Origin: an uncultured Bacteroidota bacterium
Lineage (GTDB): Bacteria; Bacteroidota; Bacteroidia; Chitinophagales; Chitinophagaceae
Reading direction: 5' to 3'
Assembly: GCA_946480675.1 (NCBI GenBank)
Contig: CAMLKS010000168.1
Span: 1 to 5,936 of the forward strand
DNA: 5,936 nt
The notes below the pieces were generated by a model, which was not told where the DNA came from, searched no databases, and worked only from the letters and a program-made list of their open reading frames with translations. Of the stretch, positions 1-5,835 are shown in pieces; the first letter of the stretch is position 1; the number at the start of each line of letters is the position of its first letter. A program made the translations under genes and the position numbers.

Positions 1-1
1 G

Positions 2-682
2 ATGTTGCTGTGCCTGCCCCTTGCCACCCATGCACAGGTAGATATAGGTGCGGGAGGGGAATTTGGGTTCCCGATGCTGTATAATAAGGATGTGGGGAGT
101 TACAACCATTCTACAGGCAGCCCCGGTGCACGGGTGCACTTTACCTACCTGCCGCCCAATGGTACCTTTGTGCCAACCCTGAGCCTGCAGGTGATGCCCT
201 ATACCTTGCCCGTAACCAAACTGGGCAATACCGACAGGGTGCTGAATATGAAATTTACCACCATCAATGCTATGGTATATGGAAGGGTGCGCAAGCAGGT
301 AGCTAATAACAGGGAATGGTATTATGGCCTGGGCATAGGTGCTACCTATATGCAAGGCACAAAGATGGATTTCAACAAGGCCAACCTGAACAACCTGCAA
401 GTGCTCACTGATTCCAGTGAATATATAAAGGCCGTAACCCCCAATATAGCCATCAATGCAGAGTACAGGATGCCTATATCTGCCGAAATGCCACTGGCAG
501 TAGGTATAGGGGGGCAGGTGCTATACAGTTATTATTCCGAAAGGCAAACCACCACCCGCATGGATGTGGTAGATGAGAACTATAACCATTACAAGCTGAA
601 CCCGAAACTAAGCGGGCATATGCTAAACCCCAGCTTTTATGTCATAATATATTACCGTTTTGCCGGCAGGGAGCGATACTAA
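2..682 (+). CDS. Secreted, probably outer-membrane beta-barrel protein (5' end probably cut by the window)
   Basis: The protein opens with the end of a signal peptide: a hydrophobic stretch, then Thr-His-Ala-Gln, with likely cleavage before Gln12. No basic residues precede the hydrophobic part, so the true start probably lies a few codons before the window and the ATG at base 2 is internal. The mature part (about 215 residues) is rich in Gly, Tyr, Asn and alternating polar/hydrophobic stretches. Examples are residues 104-116 (REWYYGLGIGATY) and the C-terminal strand FYVIIYYRF. This is typical of small Bacteroidota outer-membrane beta-barrels of the OmpA/PorT-like type. No catalytic motif is visible. 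The class call rests on composition and strand pattern only, and the specific family is unknown. It stops 45 bases before the TPR lipoprotein gene, which has its own promoter. Confidence 0.7.
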   Translation: MLLCLPLATHAQVDIGAGGEFGFPMLYNKDVGSYNHSTGSPGARVHFTYLPPNGTFVPTLSLQVMPYTLPVTKLGNTDRVLNMKFTTINAMVYGRVRKQVANNREWYYGLGIGATYMQGTKMDFNKANLNNLQVLTDSSEYIKAVTPNIAINAEYRMPISAEMPLAVGIGGQVLYSYYSERQTTTRMDVVDENYNHYKLNPKLSGHMLNPSFYVIIYYRFAGRERY

Positions 683-691
683 GCCCTGTTT

Positions 692-723
692 TTTGAAATT
701 TGGTTTCCTAATTGATAAGTTTG
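692..723 (+). promoter_or_regulatory. Bacteroidota-type sigma-A promoter for the TPR lipoprotein gene
   Basis: TTTG at 692-695 is followed after exactly 20 bases by TAAGTTTG at 716-723. This fits the -33 TTTG / -7 TAnnTTTG consensus described for Bacteroides and Flavobacterium in both elements and in spacing. The -7 element ends only four bases before the ATG at 728, so transcription would begin at or within a few bases of the start codon. The resulting mRNA would be leaderless or nearly so, unless translation starts further in. No other in-frame ATG is placed to preserve the signal peptide. Confidence 0.65.
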
Positions 724-727
724 CCGC

Positions 728-1747
728 ATGAAACGTGTAGCTAATAAATGCTTGTTTTTAATATGTGCGCTGGCCATAGGCTTTGCTGCGTGCAGCGATA
801 ATAAGAATGGCAAAGCAAGCAGCGACCCTGTATTTGGTGCTAACCCCAAGCTGCAGGAAGTGACGGGCAAAATAAGTAACGACCCGGACAATGCTGCGCT
901 GTATTATGAGCGTGGCGTATTGCTGCATAAAATAGAAGAGGATTCATTGGCGCTGAACGACTTTAAGAAAGCCGTATCGCTGGATAGCAGCAAGGCTGAA
1001 TATTTTAGTGCTATAGGCGAGCTGATGTTTGAACATAAAGATATCAGCGGCAGTACGGTATGGTTTGAAAAGGCGCTGAAACTGAACCCTAAGGATGTGA
1101 AAGCGCAATTGAAACTGGCCAAGCTGTTTGTGTACATCAAACAATACACTACCGCCTTCACCCATATCAATACGGTGCTGAGGCAGGATGTATATAACCC
1201 CGAAGCCTACTTCCTGAAAGGGATGATATACAAAGACCTGAAGGATACGGCCAAAGCTATATCCAGCTTTCAGACGGCTATACAGGTAGCGCCCGATTAT
1301 AAAGATGCGATGGTGCAGTTGGGACAGGCCTATGCGCTGAAGGGTGATGCAATAGCCCTTACCTATTACAACAATGCCTTTAAGCTGGATACGACCGATG
1401 TGTACCCGCTCTTTGCACGGGGTGTTTTTTACCAGGATAAGAAAGAGTATGAGCTGGCCAAAGCGGAATACCGCAATGCGCTGCTGCACAACCGCAACTA
1501 CCTGGATGCCTACCTGAACACCGGGTATATACTGATGCAGCAAGACTCGCTGGATAAAGCACTGCGCCAGTATGATATCATTACCAAGCTGGACCAGACC
1601 AATGCCGAAGGGTATTATAACCGTGGCCTGTGTTACGAACTAATGGGCAAAAAGCAGGAAGCCATAGCCGATTATAAACAGGCATTGGTGTTTGCCGAAG
1701 ATTATATATTGCCCAAAGAAGGGCTAAAACGCCTTGGTGCCCAATAG
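728..1747 (+). CDS. TPR-repeat lipoprotein
   Basis: A 339-residue protein with a lipoprotein signal: MKR, a hydrophobic core, then Phe-Ala-Ala-Cys with the lipidated Cys at position 22. The following Ser-Asp resembles the short acidic tracts that send some Bacteroidota lipoproteins to the cell surface, but it is too short to decide. After a linker (about 23-55), residues 56-326 resolve by eye into eight consecutive tetratricopeptide repeats. All are 34 residues long except the fifth (192-224), which has 33. Each shows the expected pattern, for example AEGYYNRGLCYELMGKKQEA in the last one. TPR arrays are protein-binding scaffolds, so the likely role is assembling or tethering partners in the periplasm or at the outer membrane. 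The partner is unknown. The ATG gives a complete signal peptide directly after a strong promoter. Confidence 0.9.
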   Translation: MKRVANKCLFLICALAIGFAACSDNKNGKASSDPVFGANPKLQEVTGKISNDPDNAALYYERGVLLHKIEEDSLALNDFKKAVSLDSSKAEYFSAIGELMFEHKDISGSTVWFEKALKLNPKDVKAQLKLAKLFVYIKQYTTAFTHINTVLRQDVYNPEAYFLKGMIYKDLKDTAKAISSFQTAIQVAPDYKDAMVQLGQAYALKGDAIALTYYNNAFKLDTTDVYPLFARGVFYQDKKEYELAKAEYRNALLHNRNYLDAYLNTGYILMQQDSLDKALRQYDIITKLDQTNAEGYYNRGLCYELMGKKQEAIADYKQALVFAEDYILPKEGLKRLGAQ

Positions 1748-1812
1748 GTTAACTGGCAGTACTGCTATTTGGTTTACATGCCTTATATTTAGAGTTACTA
1801 AACCATACGTTT

Positions 1813-2274
1813 TTGCAAATCTCTATACGTTGCAGCCTGCTGTTTGTATGTATGCTATTGTCTGCTGCTGTAAAAGCGCAGGACTTCCTTGCAGATGATG
1901 AGCCGGCGAAAATACCGCTGGATAGCCTTATAAAACTGGATATTACCGGGCGCGATACTGCCATACTGGAATATTACACCCTTTATGGATTTACTTATAG
2001 TGCTAACGGGGTAAAGGTGCCGGGCGAAATAATGGTGCCTAAAAAGGAAGATACCTACCGCAATAAAATATTCATCAATACCCGCCTGTGCCGTGTAAAA
2101 TATTATGTAAACAGCTTTCAGGGTCTTGCCGCGCCACCTATGGAAGTAGGTGATTACCTGGAAGTAGAACGCCTGGATGGCAAGGAAAAACAATTCTTCA
2201 ATTTCGATACCGAACTCCCCAACGCCGTGTACTCTATTTGCGAATCTAAAACGGCACCGGGAACCAAGCGTTGA
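1813..2274 (+). CDS. Small secreted protein of unknown function, TTG start
   Basis: A 153-residue protein that I do not recognise. The chosen start is TTG, because no in-frame ATG or GTG exists between the upstream in-frame stop (1750-1752) and the signal peptide. The only internal ATG (1852) would leave a ten-residue leader with no basic end. From TTG the leader is canonical: MQISIR, a hydrophobic core, then Ala-Val-Lys-Ala before Gln23. The mature part is about 131 residues with mixed charge, two Cys (93 and 143) and beta-prone stretches such as ILEYYTLYGFTYS (51-63). A short periplasmic domain is plausible. It overlaps the next gene by four bases, so the two are almost certainly cotranscribed and translationally coupled. 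No convincing promoter is visible in the 65 bases before it. Confidence 0.75.
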   Translation: MQISIRCSLLFVCMLLSAAVKAQDFLADDEPAKIPLDSLIKLDITGRDTAILEYYTLYGFTYSANGVKVPGEIMVPKKEDTYRNKIFINTRLCRVKYYVNSFQGLAAPPMEVGDYLEVERLDGKEKQFFNFDTELPNAVYSICESKTAPGTKR

Positions 2275-3110
2275 GGATAGGAAGGTTGATATGGATATGG
2301 TGTATGGTGCTGGTAATGGCAGCACCGGCATCTGCATGGGCGCAAAAGAAGAAAAAGTCTATACCACCTGCAAAGGCTACGGTAAAGCAGCCGGAACAAG
2401 CCAAGGATACGCCCAACATCATTTACGAACGCATACCTGCCAAAGAACAAAAGAAGCAGGGCGAGCTGGTGCCACTATACAAAACGAAAGACACCGTCAT
2501 ATCTACCCAGAAATCGATGAAAGACAGCCTGGGCAAAAAACTGAAAACACTGCCGATAGTATATGATACCGTAAGGCCCAAGAAAAAGCTGACGGAAGAA
2601 GAACTGCTGGCACAACCCGTGCCGCGCGATACCACCATCTTTATGGGTAAAAACAAGCGCAAAGGCATAGACACCACGCGGATGATAATAGTAAAAGAAA
2701 CGGGCAGCTGTAAATGTGTGGATATGCAACTGAAAGCGCAGGACTCAGTAAACTTTGAAGACTATGTGAACTATACTTTTATCTTCAAGAACAACTGTAA
2801 AGACATGGTGTATGTACACTCGGGCAGTTTCCGGTTTACGGTGGCCAATGTGTTTGGTCGCCCGGTGAAGCGGATCAGGAAAGTAGATTTCATCAAGCGG
2901 TTCGACTATCCTGAATTTGTGCCGCTAAGCCCGGGCGAGGTATATGAGTTTCGCTTTGCCGATGATCCTTTTTTTGAATACGAGATGGAGCGGAAGCAGC
3001 AATACCAGTTTACCTTCATGTATAACAACCCAAACCGCAAGCACCGCATCCACCCCGATAAAACACACCTGTGTACCGAACAGCGCAACCATATGGTATT
3101 TGTGCGCTAA
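2271..3110 (+). CDS. Secreted Lys-rich protein with four-Cys C-terminal domain, unknown function
   Basis: A 279-residue protein, not recognised. It starts at a TTG that shares bases with the upstream TGA (TTGA), a coupling arrangement like the common ATGA. The TTG is supported because it gives a good signal peptide (MRIGR, a Trp/Met-rich hydrophobic core, Ala-Ser-Ala-Trp-Ala before Gln25). The later ATG at 2304 would remove the basic end. The mature N-terminal half (about 26-135) is Lys/Pro/Thr-rich and probably disordered. The C-terminal part (about 140-279) looks folded and beta-rich, with Cys147, Cys149 (CKC), Cys176 and Cys268, enough for two disulfides or a metal site. Segments such as VNYTFIFKNNC and QYQFTFMYNN suggest an immunoglobulin-like sandwich, which is only a guess. 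Its stop overlaps the stop of the convergent membrane-protein gene. Confidence 0.78.
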   Translation: MRIGRLIWIWCMVLVMAAPASAWAQKKKKSIPPAKATVKQPEQAKDTPNIIYERIPAKEQKKQGELVPLYKTKDTVISTQKSMKDSLGKKLKTLPIVYDTVRPKKKLTEEELLAQPVPRDTTIFMGKNKRKGIDTTRMIIVKETGSCKCVDMQLKAQDSVNFEDYVNYTFIFKNNCKDMVYVHSGSFRFTVANVFGRPVKRIRKVDFIKRFDYPEFVPLSPGEVYEFRFADDPFFEYEMERKQQYQFTFMYNNPNRKHRIHPDKTHLCTEQRNHMVFVR

Positions 3111-3724
3111 TGTTCGTTTTTGAAATGCTTTACTTCTTCCAGGTTGGCATTTATCTCTTTGATATTGTTGAAATATAAAGTACGGTATAGTATCAGCGCG
3201 CCTGCTATAGCTACAGGGCATGCAATGGCCAGGCGCCATATGCCGTAGGTAAAGTGTTGGTACATATCCTGTCCATCTACGTAGTAAGTGACTACAGCCA
3301 TAAAGGTTATTAATAATACAGGCATCATCAGCAGGCCTGCAACCCGTTCTTTATTGATGAAGAGGCGAAACTTATTTACCTGCTCGGCTGTGGTGGCTAC
3401 ACTGTTCCGGGTAAAGTCTATAGCGCGCAGCATTTTTATTTTATAGAACGATAGCACGAGGCTGGCTACTATGAATGCCAGGGATAAGATGTAGGATATG
3501 GCCAGCAGTACGCTCACTGTTACCACGCCGGGTCGTAATATCAGGAACAGTGTTAATATACCGCAAAGCGCTGCACCAAAGTATTCTGCATTCAGCATGC
3601 GTGTTACCGCATTGCCCGATTTGTTTTGCAGCAGGTGTGTCACCAGCTTTTCATTCAGCATTTTATTTTCCTGCAGCAGCTTATCCTGTTGCTGCCACAT
3701 GGCTTTCATTTCTTCCAAGTCCAT
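3107..3724 (-). CDS. Four-helix membrane protein downstream of ECF sigma factor, possible regulator of it
   Basis: A 205-residue protein. Residues 1-35 are charged, Gln/Leu-rich and probably form a cytoplasmic amphipathic helix or coiled coil (starting MDLEEMKAMWQQQDKLLQEN). Four hydrophobic segments follow at about 47-64, 68-95, 129-148 and 163-184, then a short charged tail. Both ends would lie in the cytoplasm. From general knowledge, small membrane proteins beginning with a MxLEEhKxxW-like helix often follow sigma factor genes in Bacteroidota. No zinc-binding anti-sigma motif (HxxxCxxC) is present. The gene begins 13 bases after the sigma factor stop, on the same strand, with an A/T-rich leader, so the two form an operon. 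A role in holding or signalling to the sigma factor is inferred from position only. Its TAG stop overlaps the stop of the opposing gene. Confidence 0.82.
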   Translation of the reverse strand: MDLEEMKAMWQQQDKLLQENKMLNEKLVTHLLQNKSGNAVTRMLNAEYFGAALCGILTLFLILRPGVVTVSVLLAISYILSLAFIVASLVLSFYKIKMLRAIDFTRNSVATTAEQVNKFRLFINKERVAGLLMMPVLLITFMAVVTYYVDGQDMYQHFTYGIWRLAIACPVAIAGALILYRTLYFNNIKEINANLEEVKHFKNEH

Positions 3725-3737
3725 TTTTAAAAAGTTT

Positions 3738-4238
3738 TTACTGTGTAATAAATGGTTGTGCCTGTTTTTTCAGCTTCTCTTTAATGCGGCCCAGGCGCGT
3801 GCCTACATTGCTTACACTGATACCCATGATATCGGCTATTTCCTGGTAACTGCGGTCTTCAAAGTAGAGCAGTATCAAGGCCTTTTCCAGTGAGGGCAGG
3901 CTGCCTACCAGCTTTTGCAGTATGGCATACTCTTCGGCATAGGCCTGCGACGATGCATCGGCCACATGCAGCAGTTGCATATCGGCCACCGGTGTGCCCA
4001 GCTGGCGGCTCTTTTTGCGTTTGTGGGTGATGGCCGTATTGAGGGCTACACGGTATAGCCAGGTGCTGATAGCGCTCTCGTTGCGAAACCTGGTATAGCC
4101 GCTCCACGCCTGCAATACGATTTCCTGGAAGAGGTCTTTCAGGTCTTCCGCATCGGCGGCATACAGGCTGCAAACCTTATATACCAGCCGTTCGTGCTGC
4201 TGTATCAGTGTGGTAAATTCCTGTTCCTGCGGTTTCAT
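3738..4238 (-). CDS. ECF-type RNA polymerase sigma factor (sigma-70 family)
   Basis: A 166-residue protein with the two-domain layout of extracytoplasmic-function sigma factors. Region 2 spans about 8-77, with the core-binding DLFQE motif at 35-39 and the promoter-melting/-10 segment STWLYRVALNTAI (58-70) followed by a basic patch (KRKK). A linker covers about 78-112. Region 4 spans about 113-158, with the helix-turn-helix SYQEIADIMGISVSNVGTRLGRIKEKLKK that reads the -35 element. Length and order are normal for the family, and nothing is missing. The ATG is preceded by A/T-rich sequence. The gene lies 56 bases after the Fur-family regulator on the same strand and 13 bases before the membrane protein, which is a candidate regulator. 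The stimulus and target genes cannot be read from this window. Confidence 0.95.
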   Translation of the reverse strand: MKPQEQEFTTLIQQHERLVYKVCSLYAADAEDLKDLFQEIVLQAWSGYTRFRNESAISTWLYRVALNTAITHKRKKSRQLGTPVADMQLLHVADASSQAYAEEYAILQKLVGSLPSLEKALILLYFEDRSYQEIADIMGISVSNVGTRLGRIKEKLKKQAQPFITQ

Positions 4239-4294
4239 TTATACATCTGTTAGTAGCGCAGGGTTTTAAAAAATCACAGGTTGGAAGAAAAAAA

Positions 4295-4678
4295 TTAGCG
4301 GCAGGCGGCGCAGATGCCTGTGAGCACTACATTGGCCTGCATCAGTTTATAGCCTTTCGGCAGTTTTACCTGTATCTCGTCTTTCATGCACTCCATCTTG
4401 CGGCATTCCAGGCAATGAAAATGATAATGTGCATCGTGATGGTGGCCGGAAGCACAATTGCCCGTGCACACAGCGAAATAGCTCTTCCCTTCCTCAGACA
4501 CAATGCGGTGTGCAATGCCATCTTCTACAAAGCGGTTAAGCGTGCGGAAGATGGTAGCCCGGTCGGCAGGCACGTTTAGCTGTTCCTCTACATCCGTTTG
4601 GCTAAGGGCTGCTTTGCTGCCGGTAAGTATGTGCAGTATGCCTTCCTTTATCTCTGTATTTCTTCTTTTTAATGCCAT
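4295..4678 (-). CDS. Fur-superfamily metal-dependent repressor, Zur-like
   Basis: A 127-residue regulator. The N-terminal winged helix (about 5-70) includes the recognition helix region DRATIFRTLNRFVEDGIAHRI. The C-terminal dimerisation/metal domain has the structural zinc site as two CxxC pairs (Cys89/Cys92 and Cys123/Cys126 in the terminal GICAACR). It also has a dense His cluster (His79, 80, 81, 84, 86, 88). Three features point to the zinc-sensing Zur branch rather than Fur or PerR: a Cys right after the Tyr-containing strand (YFAVC, Cys71), where E. coli Zur, as I remember it, has YVLC; a third Cys in KMEC (Cys97), matching KEEC there; and the GxCAAC ending. The alignment is from memory, so the metal is uncertain. 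The protein is short for the family. It is transcribed divergently from the Tat flavoprotein, with two palindromes between them, so autoregulation is likely. Confidence 0.92.
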   Translation of the reverse strand: MALKRRNTEIKEGILHILTGSKAALSQTDVEEQLNVPADRATIFRTLNRFVEDGIAHRIVSEEGKSYFAVCTGNCASGHHHDAHYHFHCLECRKMECMKDEIQVKLPKGYKLMQANVVLTGICAACR

Positions 4679-4687
4679 ATCAATTAT

Positions 4688-4702
4688 TGCGATTTTGTCG
4701 CA
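4688..4702. promoter_or_regulatory. Palindrome 1, candidate operator of the Fur-family regulator
   Basis: TGCGA TTTTG TCGCA is a perfect 5-base inverted repeat around a 5-base centre. It begins ten bases upstream of the Fur-family start codon. Its 15-base length suits a Fur-family dimer. Its centre contains the TTTG that serves as the -33 element of the rightward promoter. It shares the pattern TTGCrA-N5-TyGCATTA with palindrome 2. Confidence 0.6.
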
Positions 4703-4725
4703 TTAGATATTAATCCTTATTATTG
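4694..4725 (+). promoter_or_regulatory. Promoter of the Tat flavoprotein gene, interleaved with the palindromes
   Basis: TTTG at 4694-4697, then exactly 20 bases, then TATTATTG at 4718-4725. The second element matches the Bacteroidota -7 consensus TAnnTTTG in all but one defined position. Geometry is identical to the promoter at 692-723. The -33 element lies in palindrome 1, and the predicted transcription start (about 4729-4732) falls in palindrome 2. A repressor on either site would block RNA polymerase. Confidence 0.5.
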
Positions 4726-4738
4726 CAACAAAGTTGCA
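4724..4738. promoter_or_regulatory. Palindrome 2, candidate operator of the Fur-family regulator
   Basis: TGCAAC AAA GTTGCA is a perfect 6-base inverted repeat around a 3-base centre, flanked by AT and TTA. Its centre lies 36 bases from that of palindrome 1. The length and position, between a divergently transcribed Fur-family gene and its neighbour, are those of a metalloregulator box. On the - strand its centre reads CTTTG, a possible -33 element for the regulator gene itself, but the matching -7 element there is poor. Confidence 0.62.
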
Positions 4739-4772
4739 TTAAAAGCGACAGCCTGCCAAATTGAAAATATAT

Positions 4773-5774
4773 ATGAAACCATCAAGGCGCACATTTGTAA
4801 AACAGGTATCGGCACTGGCCGTATTTGCAGCTACACCATTCAAAGCATGGACAAGCAATAAAACCACTCATAAAAATACCATTATGTACGATGTAATCAT
4901 TATAGGCGGCAGTTATGCAGGCCTTTCGGCAGCCATGGCGCTGGGGCGCAGCATGCGCCACACGTTGATAATAGACAGCGGCCTGCCCTGCAACCGCTTT
5001 ACACCCCATTCTCACAACTTTATAACCCACGATGGAGCCACACCCGGTGCAGTGCGTGAGGCAGCGCTGCAACAAGTGCTGGCATACCCCACTGTGCAGA
5101 TAGATACCGATACGGTGATAGAAGCCACTAAGAAAGCGGAAGGGTTTGAGGTGCGCACGCTGCTGGGCCAGACACATGTGGCTAAGCGGCTGCTGTTTGC
5201 TACCGGTGTGCGCGATGTGCTGCCCGATATACCGGGTGTAAAAGAATGTTGGGGTAAAACCCTGATACACTGCCCTTATTGCCATGGCTACGAAGTGCGT
5301 AAGCAACCAACGGCAGTGATTGTGAATAATGAGCATACCTATGAGTTTGCCAATATGCTAAACCATTGGGCCGGCGGGCTAACGGTTTGTACAGATGGTG
5401 TGCAACTGCCGCAGGATACAACAGATAAATTGCTGGCAAAGAATATTTCGATAATAGAAACGGACATCGCATCGCTGCAGCAGAAAGACGGGCAACTTCA
5501 AGCCATCGTGTTTAAAGACGGCATGGAGCTGAAGGTGGCGGTGGCTTATGCACAGTTTCCACGGCAGCAACACTGCAAGCTGCCGGAAGCTATGGGCTGC
5601 GAGCATAATGAAATGGGGCTGATAAAGACCGATATGATGGGGCGCACTACGGTAGATGGCATATATGCTGCCGGCGATGCTGTCAATATGTTTCGTGCAT
5701 TGAGTGTGGCAATTGCTTCGGGCACATCGGCAGGGGCTATGCTGAATAAACAGCTGATAGAAGAAGGGCTGTAA
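4773..5774 (+). CDS. Thioredoxin-reductase-like FAD oxidoreductase with Tat signal
   Basis: A 333-residue flavoprotein from the ATG at 4773; a TTG at 4761 would add four residues. The leader carries a textbook twin-arginine motif, SRRTFVK, then a mild hydrophobic stretch (VSALAVFAATPF), so export of the folded, FAD-loaded enzyme is predicted. The enzyme proper begins at YDVIIIGGSYAG, the FAD dinucleotide-binding glycine motif. Next come the redox pair CPYC in HCPYCHGYEVR (Cys167/Cys170) and the second FAD motif GIYAAGDAVN near the end. CPYCHG(Y/W)E is typical of a bacterial and fungal (GliT-like) branch of the thioredoxin reductase family. The segment that should hold the NADPH-binding GxGxxA reads VIVNNEHTYEFA and lacks the glycines, so the electron donor is uncertain. 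A second ATG at 4884 would give a 297-residue cytoplasmic form of normal family length. It is divergent from the Fur-family gene and likely controlled by it. Confidence 0.9.
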   Translation: MKPSRRTFVKQVSALAVFAATPFKAWTSNKTTHKNTIMYDVIIIGGSYAGLSAAMALGRSMRHTLIIDSGLPCNRFTPHSHNFITHDGATPGAVREAALQQVLAYPTVQIDTDTVIEATKKAEGFEVRTLLGQTHVAKRLLFATGVRDVLPDIPGVKECWGKTLIHCPYCHGYEVRKQPTAVIVNNEHTYEFANMLNHWAGGLTVCTDGVQLPQDTTDKLLAKNISIIETDIASLQQKDGQLQAIVFKDGMELKVAVAYAQFPRQQHCKLPEAMGCEHNEMGLIKTDMMGRTTVDGIYAAGDAVNMFRALSVAIASGTSAGAMLNKQLIEEGL

Positions 5775-5782
5775 TTTTTTTT
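5750..5782 (+). terminator. Possible intrinsic terminator after the flavoprotein gene
   Basis: ACAGC (5750-5754) can pair with GCTGT (5768-5772) across a 13-base loop. Two A's and then eight T's (5775-5782) follow. The stem is only five base pairs and overlaps the last codons and the stop, so it is weak. The position and T-run are right for a terminator separating this gene from the next. Confidence 0.33.
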
Positions 5783-5835
5783 CAGGCTTTTAAACCTTTT
5801 CATTCTTCATACATCTAATCTTTTATAAACAACAG

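Noticed and set aside
944..1543. Long open frame on the - strand opposite the TPR gene
   Set aside because: It lies wholly inside the TPR gene, has no signal, domain or leader of its own, and reads as a shadow of the coding strand.
1756..1765. Perfect palindrome GCAGTACTGC after the TPR gene
   Set aside because: It has essentially no loop and no T-run of terminator length follows; no partner copy was found, so a chance palindrome is likely.
1784..1815. Promoter-like TATATTTA and TACGTTTTTG before the TTG-start gene
   Set aside because: The first has a -33 TTTG only 12 bases away. The second has two extra T's and no TTTG at the right distance. Neither fits the spacing seen at the two good promoters.
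4288..4320. Possible terminator for the Fur-family gene on the - strand: CAGGC/GCCTG stem with T7 downstream
   Set aside because: The stem is five base pairs and lies inside the coding end, with seven bases between stem and T-run. This is too poor a geometry to call, and the sigma factor gene may be cotranscribed.
4701..4732. - strand promoter for the Fur-family gene (TTTG in palindrome 2, TATCTAAT near 4702-4709)
   Set aside because: The -33 element is placed well but the -7 element matches the consensus poorly, so it is mentioned only as a possibility.
5787..5830. Promoter or hairpin in the short gap before the last gene (AGGCTTTTAAACCT, TAATCTTT)
   Set aside because: The inverted repeat has a mismatch and almost no loop. 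The promoter-like element lacks the final G and a -33 partner.
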